Below, in pieces: positions 16,911-25,817 of a stretch of DNA of 64,000 nucleotides (position 1 is the first letter of the stretch; every line of letters begins with the position of its first letter). A program made the position numbers and the translations under genes. The DNA is taken from NCBI GenBank assembly GCA_039984715.1, contig JBDWUA010000016.1, positions 496,001 to 560,000 of the forward strand, given 5' to 3'. This DNA is from JABSSA01 sp039984715. GTDB taxonomy: Bacteria; Pseudomonadota; Alphaproteobacteria; Rhodobacterales; Rhodobacteraceae. The notes beneath the pieces are model-generated. The model did not search any database. It had not been told where the DNA came from and was given only the letters and a program-made list of their open reading frames with translations.

Positions 16911-17036
16911 CCAAATTGCCCCACTCGCTCCGCCGCATATATTTTTGGGCTGGAAACTTCGCTTTTACCGAGACATAATCGTTTTTGGACGGGGGGCTTG
17001 ATCCGCAAGCTCGACAAGAATAAAGGTTAAAAAACA

Positions 17037-17276
17037 ATGGCTTCGGACCGACAGAATTTGCAGGATGCATTCCTGAACCATGTACGCAAGACCAAGGTTC
17101 CGGTCACAATCTTCCTTATCAATGGTGTGAAACTGCAAGGTGTTATCACTTGGTTTGATAATTTCTGCGTTTTGTTGCGACGCGACGGGCAATCACAATT
17201 GGTCTATAAACACGCGATTTCGACAATTATGCCCAGTCAACCGATCAGCCTGTATGAGGGTGAAGACGCCTCTTGA
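17037..17276 (+). CDS. hfq: RNA chaperone Hfq
   Basis: 79 residues, typical for alphaproteobacterial Hfq, which lacks the long disordered tail of enterobacterial Hfq. Sm1 ([20 protein letters not shown], then INGVKLQG) and Sm2 ([12 protein letters not shown], containing the YKHA signature) are intact. Hfq forms a hexameric ring that pairs small RNAs with mRNAs. Its stop overlaps the hflX start (TTGA), so the two are translationally coupled. The presence of Hfq is relevant to the candidate small RNA near 39.1 kb. Confidence 0.97.
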
Positions 17277-18547
17277 GCGATACAGAAACCGCAGTCACCC
17301 GCGCATGGGTGTTGCACCCGGATATCAAATCAGACCAGGACCGGCGCGAGCCGGTCTTTGCATTGGACGAAGCGGTGGCATTGGCGCATGCGCTGCCAGA
17401 ACTTGACGTTGTCGGGTCTGAAGTCGTGCCTTTGGCAAAGCCGCGTGCCGGGTTGCTCTTTGGGCAAGGAAAGATCGACGATCTAAAGGAACGTTTTGAA
17501 CAGGCTGAGGTTGATCTTGTTTTGATTGATGGCCCTGTGACGCCGGTTCAGCAACGCAATCTTGAAAAAGCGTGGAAGGTCAAATTGCTTGACCGGACGG
17601 GTCTGATCCTCGAAATTTTTTCTGACCGTGCGGCCACGCGTGAAGGTGTGTTGCAAGTCGAGATGGCGGCCCTGACATATCAGCGTACCCGTCTTGTGCG
17701 GGCGTGGACCCACTTGGAACGTCAACGTGGCGGACTGGGGTTTGTTGGTGGTCCCGGTGAAACACAGATCGAGGCCGATAGGCGCGCCATTGATACACAG
17801 CTGAACAGCCTACGTCGTCAGCTTGCAAAGGTCGTGAAAACCCGCACGTTGCATCGCGCGGCGCGCGCCAAAGTGCCATATCCTATCGTTGCGCTTGTTG
17901 GATACACGAACGCCGGAAAATCGACGCTGTTCAATCGCCTTACGGGTGCGAATGTCATGGCCAAAGACATGTTGTTTGCAACGCTAGACCCAACAATGCG
18001 GCGTGTCGAATTGGCCGACGGGCCAGAGATCATTCTGTCGGATACGGTTGGCTTTATCTCGGACCTGCCGACCGAATTGGTGGCGTCGTTCCGCGCGACA
18101 CTGGAAGAAGTCTTGGCCGCTGATATCGTTTTGCATGTCCGGGATATCTCTCACCCTGAAACGGAATCTCAGGCCGAAGATGTGCGCCGGATCATGGTTG
18201 ATTTGGGTGTCGAAGAAGACCGCGCCCAGATCGAAGTGTGGAATAAGCTGGATGTGTTAGAGCCGGAGATCGCCGAAGGCACACGCAATGCCGCACAACG
18301 TCAAGAAAATATCCATGTTATTTCGGCCCTTACTGGCGAAGGTCTTAGCGAACTTTTGGTCGATATCGCTGAACGTCTTCAGGGTGAGCTGATTGAAACA
18401 ACTTTGCAGCTTGATTTTGCCCAAGGGCGCAATCGCGCGTGGCTTTTCGAACGCGATTTGGTGCAAGAAGAACGCCAGACAGAAACGGGTTTTGACCTTG
18501 ATATTCGTTGGAGCGCGAAGGATCGCGCGCAATACGAAGGGCTATAA
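17273..18547 (+). CDS. hflX: Ribosome-associated GTPase HflX
   Basis: 424 residues. An N-terminal HflX domain (about 1-190) with the glycine-rich [15 protein letters not shown] linker is followed by a G domain: G1 [10 protein letters not shown]3 [10 protein letters not shown], and NKLD as G4. HflX splits or rescues stalled ribosomes. The start codon is an unusual TTG at 17273, overlapping the hfq stop by four bases; it is chosen because the conserved N-terminus begins directly after it. The hfq-hflX order is widely conserved. A structured inverted-repeat region follows the stop. Confidence 0.95.
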
Positions 18548-18612
18548 TCCAATCGGTGTCTTACGGCAGTTTTGCGGGACTTTGGGTGCTGGCCGGTCAA
18601 TATTGTGCGTCG

Positions 18613-18725
18613 TGCAATTCCTGCCGGGCAGGGCGTATTGCATAATGAAAGCGGCCACAAAGGATAGGTAAAGTCGTCTAAAACCAATGGAAGTTCAGAC
18701 ATCCTTTGATTGTTGGGCCGCTTTC
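18613..18725. ncRNA. Structured inverted-repeat region between hflX and the VPLPA-CTERM gene
   Basis: Two nested structures occupy the convergent gap. First: TGCAAT (18613) pairs with ATTGCA (18637), enclosing CCTGC-CGG-GCAGG. Second: GAAAGCGGCC (18647-18656) pairs perfectly with GGCCGCTTTC (18716-18725), and just inside, AAAGGAT (18659-18665) pairs with ATCCTTT (18701-18707). The 17 paired bases of the second element are more than expected by chance in 80 bases. No strong T-run follows on either strand. It could be a 3'-end stabilising element, a transcript-end structure shared by both genes, or the relic of a small mobile repeat. Confidence 0.35.
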
Positions 18726-18745
18726 GGGTTCTTAAATTCGGTTGA

Positions 18746-19384
18746 TCACGCAGTCTTTTTGCGGCGACGCATCACGCCAAGACCAGCGATCCCACCCATC
18801 AAAAGCAATGCTGATGCAGGCAGCGGAACTGGAGCGGGTGTGAAATCAAGGCTGGCTGATCCAACACTGGCCTGTGCCCCAAGAGAGGTGAAGAAACTGG
18901 ATTGCGACGTGCCATCTGCAAAGACCACCGTTGCAAACAGGCGATCACCGTCATCGTCCAACCCGCCTTTTTGACCTGATGCGGTTTCATCATTGAGATA
19001 TTGAATCCAAGCGCTGAAATCAAACGTGCTGCCCGCACCCAGACCGGCGCCGTCAAATGTCCATTTCAGTTGTTCAGCTTGTGCGTCTGAATCTGTATTT
19101 ATGAATTGGAACGATCCGGTATCACCTTCGTTCGAGATGCCGTCGCCGTCACTTAGGTTGGACGGAATGTTAAACCGCGCCATCGCAGACACGCCTGCGG
19201 CCTGTGAAACGTCGAACGTGATCATTGAGATCGCCTGATTGCCGTTGTTGGCAATGCTAAAAACAACATCATCGCCCCGATTGTCGATGTCTGCTGCTGT
19301 GATGCTTACCGTTGACGCAAACGCTGTTGATGCAACAAAAAGCGATGTAGCTGCAAGTATCGCAGTTCTACCAAAAATGCTCAT
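18746..19384 (-). CDS. VPLPA-CTERM sorting domain-containing secreted protein
   Basis: 212 residues. The N-terminus is a signal peptide (MSIFGRTAILAATSLFVASTAFA). The C-terminus is a textbook sorting signal: VPLPASALLLMGGIAGLGV followed by MRRRKK, meaning a VPLPA motif, one transmembrane helix and a basic tail. Proteins of this kind are exported and processed by an exosortase (XrtD-type for VPLPA). The middle domain has beta-rich, Asp/Gly-rich sequence (DIDNRGDDVVFSIANNGNQ) and no recognised enzymatic motif. I chose the ATG at 19384, which has GGGGGTAAA just upstream; the longer frame has no signal peptide at its start. The matching exosortase is not in the window. Confidence 0.85.
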   Translation of the reverse strand: MSIFGRTAILAATSLFVASTAFASTVSITAADIDNRGDDVVFSIANNGNQAISMITFDVSQAAGVSAMARFNIPSNLSDGDGISNEGDTGSFQFINTDSDAQAEQLKWTFDGAGLGAGSTFDFSAWIQYLNDETASGQKGGLDDDGDRLFATVVFADGTSQSSFFTSLGAQASVGSASLDFTPAPVPLPASALLLMGGIAGLGVMRRRKKTA

Positions 19385-19695
19385 TTTACCCCCTAAAGTT
19401 AAAACGCGGCACAAATGAAAGCGTGCCGTATGAACTTTGTTAGATAAGATGGGCATTGGTTCGAAAGATAGGGGGAACCGTAACACATAATCATCACGTT
19501 AGCGTCAAGCCGCAACCTATTCGTGTAACTTGATTTTTTGATTGGAATTCACAGCGCAGATTACCAATCTGTGGTTATGGAGTTCCGCCAATTGCTCGAT
19601 AAATGGAAGGATGAAAATGACGTTCGACAAGGTTGTATTGGCGGTCGATTCTTGGGGCACCATCTGAAACTTGGTCTTGATTCTTATGTAGGACG
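19385..19695. other. 311-base upstream region of the VPLPA-CTERM gene
   Basis: No gene is supported here. Reading toward the VPLPA-CTERM gene, a TTGACG hexamer near 19505 could be a -35 box, but no good -10 follows at 16-18 bases. A hairpin CGGCAC/GTGCCG (19407-19428) lies in the presumed leader 20 bases before the ribosome-binding site. A short palindrome CAGATT-ACC-AATCTG is at 19557-19571. Confidence 0.3.
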
Positions 19696-20265
19696 TTAGG
19701 GGTTCTTGTTCAGGGGAACATGATCGGCCACAATCCATTGACCGGGTTGCAATTGGCCTAGGTTCCATTCCCCGATTTTGGCACGGATCAGGCGAAGTGT
19801 TGGCGCCCCGACATGTGCCGTCATGCGGCGCACTTGGCGGTTTCGCCCCTCGGTGATGGTAATTTCCAACCATGTATCGGGGATAGCCTTGCGTACCCGA
19901 ATAGGCGGATCGCGATCCCACAGGGAATTGGGTGCATCGATCTGGCGTACTTTGGCCGGGCGCGTCGGGCCATCCTTTAGCGTGACACCATCGCGCAGCG
20001 CATTCAGCGCGGTGTCATCCGGTCGACCTTCGACTTGCACCCAATAGGTTTTGGGCGCTTTGAACTTGGGGTGGCTGATACGCGATTGAAGACGTCCGTC
20101 ATCGGTCAAAAGCATCAGGCCTTCGCTGTCACGATCCAAACGCCCAGCCGGATAAACACCCGGTTGATCGATGTATTGTGACAAGGTTGGGCGCGGGCTG
20201 TCCGCGTTGCCCGTATCGGTGAATTGGCTTAGGACGCCAAAAGGTTTGTTGAACAGTACCAGCAT
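19696..20265 (-). CDS. Pseudouridine synthase, RsuA/RluE subfamily
   Basis: 189 residues, lacking the N-terminal S4 domain and therefore closest in size to RluE (23S rRNA U2457). The catalytic motif AGRLDRDSEGLMLLTDDG carries the active-site aspartate, preceded by the typical opening VLFNKPFGVLSQF. Another family block is ITEGRNRQVRRM. The start at 20265 overlaps the stop of the penicillin-acylase gene (TGATG), so translation is coupled; the long frame that runs further upstream would lie inside that gene. The exact rRNA target is inferred only from size and motif. Confidence 0.9.
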   Translation of the reverse strand: MLVLFNKPFGVLSQFTDTGNADSPRPTLSQYIDQPGVYPAGRLDRDSEGLMLLTDDGRLQSRISHPKFKAPKTYWVQVEGRPDDTALNALRDGVTLKDGPTRPAKVRQIDAPNSLWDRDPPIRVRKAIPDTWLEITITEGRNRQVRRMTAHVGAPTLRLIRAKIGEWNLGQLQPGQWIVADHVPLNKNP

Positions 20266-22730
20266 CAACGTGGGGTCAAAGTCGTTACGCCTACGGACCC
20301 GGCGCGCGCCAACCCTTCGTCCAGTGACATTGGAATATACTCGCCGCGCCGCCAAAGCTGAGCCATATCGTCATAGTGACGTGACAGAAAATGCCCCGAT
20401 TGACCGGTCGAGGAAATAAAGACTGAACTGTTGGGATCGGCGAAATCATAGACACCACGATATCCGGCGCCATGCACGTTATGAAACGGGTCGTCGCCCG
20501 AACCCTTTGTGCGGCCACGCAGCAATGTATTGTCGCCGCCGGACGTTGATTGGCGGATGTTCACAAATTGACGCAACAACGGCACTGTGCCCAAAACCTG
20601 ATGGTCATGTGTCGCTTGGTGGGCGTCGCCCCAGCGCAACGCTTCGATTTGGCTGCCCCACGTTTCCTCGATCCAGATCAATGCGTCGTCCAAGGCCATC
20701 CGAGACAGATCCGAACAGCTTTCAGTTGGGGCGGACTGACGCACATCGCACCATGCGCTTGCACCATCGACGTCGCGAAAAACGCGTTCAATGAAAAGCG
20801 GTTCGACATGTGTGTATTCATCGGACAATGGGCCAAGATCGTCGTGGATCAACCGATCCTGCAAGGCGCGTATCCATGCGGCATACAGCAAGGGTTCAGG
20901 CCAATGTTCATTCATTTCACCGTTCCATTCGGCCAACAACGCAAGGGCGCGTTGGCGCTGACGTTCGCGGGTCCCATCCGGCGCAGCTTCGCCTGTGAAC
21001 CAAAGATCGGCCCCAATAAGCGGTAAAAGAGAGCGCGCGGTAAATGAAACACTGTCCAATTGCGCTTCGATGAAACTGTCGCGCGTATGGACTTCGCGTG
21101 TTTGCATCAGCCGTTGCCAGCGTTGGATGCGTTGCGTGTCGCCATAGACAAAGCTGACGTGATTGGGGAACGGCCGGTCAACGGTCTTGTTGTTGGTGTT
21201 TCCGAGAATACCCCCGATGGGGGACACAAATTCCGGGTTCGACGTATATGGCATGCGTCCCTGCCACCGATTTTGCGGCATATACCCAAAGCTTGGCAAC
21301 CGCCCCTGGGTCAGATGCTTGGCATCTCGACGTGGTATGACGCCAATGGTTTTCATGGCGATGGTGTCGCGGTCGGCCAAAGTCAGGTTTTGTGCAGGTG
21401 CAATGTAATCTTCCATTGCGGTGATTGCATCCTGCACGGTTTCCGCCTGCATAATGCCAAACGCTGCAGTCATGGATGTGTCGTTCGGGGATAGCACCGT
21501 CCAGCGCAACGCAGTCACATGTCCTCGTGGTGTGATCGTTCCCAAAGATTTCACGGATGCGGGAATGACTGGCCCGTTTTCCGTCCAACGCAGGGTAAGG
21601 GTTACGGGCGCTTCGTCTTTGACCTTGATGATGGAACCGCGGGTTTCAAATGTGTTCCACCCATTTGGGGTCCGGTATTCTTCGGGGTTGTCTGGGTTCA
21701 ACTCCTCAAGATACACATCCTGATCGTCGGCATAGGCCGTGGTCAGCCCCCACCCAAGATCAGAGGATCGCCCCGTCAAAACGACGGGCATTCCGGGAAT
21801 CGTACCACCGATAACACCGCCGGTTTGCAATTCGAGCCGCGCAAGATACCAGATCGCAGGGGCAGAGAACCCCAAGTGCGGATCATTCGCCAACAACGTG
21901 CCACCTGACGCAGATCGTGAAGGCGAGGCGGCCCAAGCGTTCGAAGCCCCCGTCAATCCACGCGGCCGGAAAGGCGACAATGGATGAACCTCGCGCGGGC
22001 TGCCTTTTGCGAATTTTGGTAAGTCAGGGACAAGGCTGGCATATTCTGGCAAGGCCGCAATTCCGGGGCCGGGCGCGTCGGGCAGCAAATCTTGGACGCG
22101 CTTTGGGTCCGTAAGTGCAAGCGACGTTCGGGCCAAAATGATCTCATCATCCAAATGCCCTGACAGTTGCAGCCCCATTAATTTCGCCACAGCAAGACTG
22201 TCCGCCGGACGCCATGGCGATATCGCGTGGTTAAACACCCACATTTCAGGGGCTCCGCGTCCCAAAGCCTCGGAGTTGACTTGGGCGATGCGTGCGTTAA
22301 CGCCTGCGGCATATGCCTCAAGAAACGTCAAAGCTTGCGGGGACTGTGCTTGGACGCTTGCGACTGCCAACGCATAAATATCCAATCGGCGGATAAAGCT
22401 GTCGACGTCGATGGTCGCGGTCCCAAACAGTTCGGACAATCGGCCCTGCGCTGTGCGGCGCAACATTGTCATTTGCCACAGGCGGTCTTGGGCGTGGGCA
22501 AAGCCCAACGCGAAATACACGTCTTCGTCCCGTTCCGCAAAAATATGGGGAACGTTTGCATTGTCGCGGACAATTTCGACGGGGGCCGAAATGCCATCCA
22601 TTCGAAGTGTTGCGTCATATTCAGGAAGCGACCGAGACGCGAAATAATAGACCAAAACAACAGCAAGAACGCTAAGGACAATTAGTCCGGCGGCAATCCT
22701 TACCAACCAACGAAACACATTTGCTGCCAT
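20265..22730 (-). CDS. Penicillin acylase-family Ntn hydrolase
   Basis: 821 residues. An N-terminal signal anchor (about residues 8-32) directs it to the periplasm. The family is autoproteolytically cut into alpha and beta chains; the likely new N-terminal nucleophile is Ser263 in GLTGASNAWAASP, followed by the conserved ANDPHLGFSAPAIWY segment. Members hydrolyse amide bonds of penicillins, acyl-homoserine lactones or other N-acyl compounds, and many marine species use them as quorum-quenching acylases; the substrate here cannot be read from sequence. Its stop overlaps the pseudouridine synthase start, although the two functions are unrelated. Confidence 0.9.
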   Translation of the reverse strand: MAANVFRWLVRIAAGLIVLSVLAVVLVYYFASRSLPEYDATLRMDGISAPVEIVRDNANVPHIFAERDEDVYFALGFAHAQDRLWQMTMLRRTAQGRLSELFGTATIDVDSFIRRLDIYALAVASVQAQSPQALTFLEAYAAGVNARIAQVNSEALGRGAPEMWVFNHAISPWRPADSLAVAKLMGLQLSGHLDDEIILARTSLALTDPKRVQDLLPDAPGPGIAALPEYASLVPDLPKFAKGSPREVHPLSPFRPRGLTGASNAWAASPSRSASGGTLLANDPHLGFSAPAIWYLARLELQTGGVIGGTIPGMPVVLTGRSSDLGWGLTTAYADDQDVYLEELNPDNPEEYRTPNGWNTFETRGSIIKVKDEAPVTLTLRWTENGPVIPASVKSLGTITPRGHVTALRWTVLSPNDTSMTAAFGIMQAETVQDAITAMEDYIAPAQNLTLADRDTIAMKTIGVIPRRDAKHLTQGRLPSFGYMPQNRWQGRMPYTSNPEFVSPIGGILGNTNNKTVDRPFPNHVSFVYGDTQRIQRWQRLMQTREVHTRDSFIEAQLDSVSFTARSLLPLIGADLWFTGEAAPDGTRERQRQRALALLAEWNGEMNEHWPEPLLYAAWIRALQDRLIHDDLGPLSDEYTHVEPLFIERVFRDVDGASAWCDVRQSAPTESCSDLSRMALDDALIWIEETWGSQIEALRWGDAHQATHDHQVLGTVPLLRQFVNIRQSTSGGDNTLLRGRTKGSGDDPFHNVHGAGYRGVYDFADPNSSVFISSTGQSGHFLSRHYDDMAQLWRRGEYIPMSLDEGLARAGSVGVTTLTPR

Positions 22731-22807
22731 CGCGGGCGCCTTCCTGTTGACCCTTGTTCTATGCCTGTTAGGTAGTGCTCAAAGCAAGCGCAAGAGAGGG
22801 TTATGTC

Positions 22808-23680
22808 GTGGCTAAGCTCACATTTCTTGGATTAGGTGTAATGGGATTTCCGATGGCAGGTCATTTGCAGGCCGCTGGACATGATGTCACCGTTTACAAC
22901 CGCACTGCAGCAAAGGCGAATGATTGGGCTGCGCAACACGGGGGCAAGTCCGCCGCGACACCTCGAGAAGCAGCAGAGGGCGCCGAGTTTGTCATGGCCT
23001 GTGTCGGAAACGACGATGACTTGCGGTCTATTTGTTTAGGGAACGATGGTGCTTTTGCTGGAATGGCCGCAGGCACAGTGTTTGTCGATCACACGACCGT
23101 TTCGGCGAAAGTAACAAAAGAACTCTATAAAGACGCCGAACGTCACCAAGTCAGTTTCATCGACGCGCCGATTTCTGGCGGCCAGGCAGGTGCGGAAAAT
23201 GCACAATTGTCGATTATGTGTGGCGGTGACGAAGGGGCTTATACGCGCGCTGAACCTATCATGCAGGTTTACGCGAAATTGTGCCGACGCATCGGTGAAT
23301 CGGGCGCTGGTCAAACGACAAAGATGTGCAACCAAATTGCGATTGCAGGGTTGGTACAAGGATTAAGCGAAGCACTGCACATGGCTGAAAAGTCAGGTCT
23401 TGATGGCAGGGCCGTTGTCGAAGTCATCAGTCAGGGCGCGGCAGGCAGTTGGCAAATGGCCAATCGTTACGAAACGATGTTGGATGATCATTGGGAACAT
23501 GGCTTTGCTGTTGATTGGATGCGCAAAGACCTTGGGATCTGCCTTGACGCTGCAGACGCTGTTGGTGCGTCCTTACCAGTTACTGCGCTTGTCGATCAGT
23601 TTTACAAGGATGTGCAGAAAATGGGTGGTGGTCGCTGGGATACATCTAGTTTGTTCAAACGGCTCACCAAATTCGACTGA
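22808..23680 (+). CDS. NAD(P)-dependent beta-hydroxyacid dehydrogenase (3-hydroxyisobutyrate dehydrogenase family)
   Basis: 290 residues. The Rossmann motif FLGLGVMGFPMAGHL at the N-terminus, the substrate loop DAPISGGQAGA (about residues 118-128) and the catalytic lysine in GAGQTTKMCNQ (about residue 170) define the family that oxidises 3-hydroxyisobutyrate, tartronate semialdehyde or related acids. I chose the GTG at 22808, seven bases after AGAGAGG; the in-frame upstream GTG lacks such a site. It stands alone between the penicillin acylase and the PAS protein, so the substrate is open. Confidence 0.88.
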   Translation: MAKLTFLGLGVMGFPMAGHLQAAGHDVTVYNRTAAKANDWAAQHGGKSAATPREAAEGAEFVMACVGNDDDLRSICLGNDGAFAGMAAGTVFVDHTTVSAKVTKELYKDAERHQVSFIDAPISGGQAGAENAQLSIMCGGDEGAYTRAEPIMQVYAKLCRRIGESGAGQTTKMCNQIAIAGLVQGLSEALHMAEKSGLDGRAVVEVISQGAAGSWQMANRYETMLDDHWEHGFAVDWMRKDLGICLDAADAVGASLPVTALVDQFYKDVQKMGGGRWDTSSLFKRLTKFD

Positions 23681-23847
23681 GCGCTTTTTGAACTTGGGTT
23701 AATCGGGTGGATCAACTTTTCGACACTTCCGGTTAACCGATAATTGGAAAGACCTGCAAAAAAACCTTTCGCCTGCGCAAGCAGTAACACTTTGAATACC
23801 TTCCTCTGCGATGACTTGCGTAAGTCTTTCAAATAAGCAGGTGTTCA

Positions 23848-25074
23848 ATGCAATCGTATCCTGGTCTGTATGCGCTGGAAACTGACAGGTTCCGGTTAGA
23901 AGATCTGTTTTTCTCTCGCACGGACAAGCGTGGGGTCATTCAATCTGGAAACGCGACATTTCAGTATATTTCAGGATATGAATGGTCAGATTTGGTCGGC
24001 GCGCCGCACAAAATTGTGCGTCACCCAGACATGCCCAAATGTGTATTCTTTATGCTGTGGGAGGCTATTCAAAAGAACGAACCAATCGGCGGGTATGTCA
24101 TCAACCGGACGAGGCAGGGACAGCCTTATTGGGTATACGCGGTCATGATGCCGTGGGAAGACGGGTATATTTCGATCCGGCTGAAACCGACATCGAAAAT
24201 TCTTGAAAAGCTCAAACCGGTCTATGAAAAACTGCGCCGTGCAGAAGAACAGGACGGCGTTTCACCCGAAGACGGTGCCAAGGTTTTGTTGGCAGAATTG
24301 AAGGAAATGGGATTTAGCGATTACAACCATTTCATGAGCGACGCTTTGATAGCCGAAACGATGGATAGAATATCAAAGCTGGGTAAGGCGCGCCCGCATG
24401 TCATAAGTGCATTACAAAATATCGCAGAAGCCGTGACCGTTGTGGAAGAATCCGGTGGCACAGTTGAGATGCTTTTTGCCCGAACGGAACAAATTCCATA
24501 TAATATGCGACTTCAGGCGGGCCGGCTAGAAGGGGCTGATGGGCCGATCAGCGTCATTTCTGACAATCACCGCCAGATGTCGCAATCATTGTCCCATTCG
24601 TTGAGCGGGTTTCGAGACGCTGCCGAACTTGGCGCGGGGCCATTGCGTGTCGCAATGTTTGTGTCCGCAATTGCGTCCCTCATACCTGAGGTTATGACAG
24701 TCTACAGCCGTGAACCAACCGGCGACACTGACAGCCGGAAACTGGACCTCGACCATCTGGCAAACTTGAGCGAGCAATATGGAAAGCAAAGCCGATCGGA
24801 AGTGTCGCAACTGGCGGACAAGGCGCGGCGTTTTGCTCGGATTTGCCGGGATATGCGACGCATGATGTCAGGCCTCGAAATGACGCGGATCATGTGCAAA
24901 ATTGAACGGTCGAAGGCACAAGGGGATACAGAAGGTTTGGACGAAATCGTCAACCGCTTGCAATCTTCTGAACAGGACTTGAATCGCGTTATGACCGAAA
25001 TCGAGGATGCAGTACGGGTTATCCTTGAAACGTCGGATCAATTGCTGCGCCGTACATCACAAGAAGCAGCGTAG
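23848..25074 (+). CDS. Soluble Aer-like PAS protein without a chemotaxis signalling domain
   Basis: 408 residues, no membrane helix. The N-terminal PAS domain (about 20-120) matches the Aer/chemoreceptor type: DKRGVIQSGNATFQYISGY, ApHKIVRHPDMP and GQPYWVYAVMMPW. In Aer-type receptors this is followed by an MCP domain, but here the remaining 280 residues are helical and lack the conserved MCP hairpin tip. The C-terminal part (about 300-400) is rich in heptad-like helices. Function is unknown; a redox or ligand sensor that acts through protein contacts is possible. A small hairpin GACTT-GCGT-AAGTC lies about 22 bases before the start codon. Confidence 0.8.
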   Translation: MQSYPGLYALETDRFRLEDLFFSRTDKRGVIQSGNATFQYISGYEWSDLVGAPHKIVRHPDMPKCVFFMLWEAIQKNEPIGGYVINRTRQGQPYWVYAVMMPWEDGYISIRLKPTSKILEKLKPVYEKLRRAEEQDGVSPEDGAKVLLAELKEMGFSDYNHFMSDALIAETMDRISKLGKARPHVISALQNIAEAVTVVEESGGTVEMLFARTEQIPYNMRLQAGRLEGADGPISVISDNHRQMSQSLSHSLSGFRDAAELGAGPLRVAMFVSAIASLIPEVMTVYSREPTGDTDSRKLDLDHLANLSEQYGKQSRSEVSQLADKARRFARICRDMRRMMSGLEMTRIMCKIERSKAQGDTEGLDEIVNRLQSSEQDLNRVMTEIEDAVRVILETSDQLLRRTSQEAA

Positions 25075-25123
25075 CGACACGCGCGTTTCCAAAAGGGAAC
25101 GCGCATGCCACATATTTGTTCAC

Positions 25124-25687
25124 CTATGGAATAATGCGCGTGTATTTGGTGCCTTCAAGGGTTGCACCAATACGCAATCCTGCGCGGCCAAACACAACTG
25201 CTATCACAGGGCTGAGAACGGTTGTCGTGTCAGCGGCCAATCCTTCGCCTTCATCTGAGATGACGTATTCGATGTCACCGCCTGCGGCCCAGCCAGATCC
25301 ACGACGGAAATCGGACAAGGCGTCCGGCGTCATGAAAAATAGCACATGCGCAAATTGTTGTGCGCCAATTTGCAACCCGCCAGATCCGCGGATCAGTGAA
25401 TAATAGTCGACGCTGACACCGCCAACGCGCAGCGCACCACGGCCATATGCGCCGCCCAGTCCCAAACCTGCTTCGGTCACAAGTGGCATCACCAATACAC
25501 CGTTCGCTTTTTGAGAAAGCTCCAGAGTATTTGGATAGCTGCGGTGCATTTCATTGAGCGTCGCATCCACGCGCGCATCAATAAGTGAACTTCCGTTTGA
25601 TCCAATGCCGTTTCCGCAAGCTGCCAATGTTGCCGTACCAGCCAACGCTGACAGCGCGAAACCGCGCCGCGAAAGTGTCGATGTCAT
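25124..25687 (-). CDS. SYLF-domain (YSC84-like) lipoprotein
   Basis: 187 residues. The N-terminus MTSTLSRRGFALSALAG followed by TATLAACGNG shows a lipoprotein signal with a lipobox ending in Cys and a twin-arginine-like RRGF. The rest is a SYLF lipid-binding domain: ANGVLVMPLVTEAGLGLGGAYGRGAL and YSLIRGSGGLQIGAQ are family hallmarks. Bacterial members are exported and bind phospholipids or other envelope lipids; their precise role is poorly known. It stands alone, converging on the PAS protein gene with 49 bases between. Confidence 0.85.
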   Translation of the reverse strand: MTSTLSRRGFALSALAGTATLAACGNGIGSNGSSLIDARVDATLNEMHRSYPNTLELSQKANGVLVMPLVTEAGLGLGGAYGRGALRVGGVSVDYYSLIRGSGGLQIGAQQFAHVLFFMTPDALSDFRRGSGWAAGGDIEYVISDEGEGLAADTTTVLSPVIAVVFGRAGLRIGATLEGTKYTRIIP

Positions 25688-25817
25688 AATTTGTCCGCCT
25701 GTATTTTTTGTTTGCGTCCCTTGTCGGGCTTCGCGGCGAATATACGCCTTTCGTTAACGTCTGTCACGCGTATTGCCACATTTATAGCTTATCTAGCGAT
25801 TAATCGGAGGCAACAAC

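Noticed and set aside
19517..19921. 134-codon frame on the minus strand
   Set aside because: It overlaps the 3' part of the pseudouridine synthase gene in another frame on the same strand and has no similarity.
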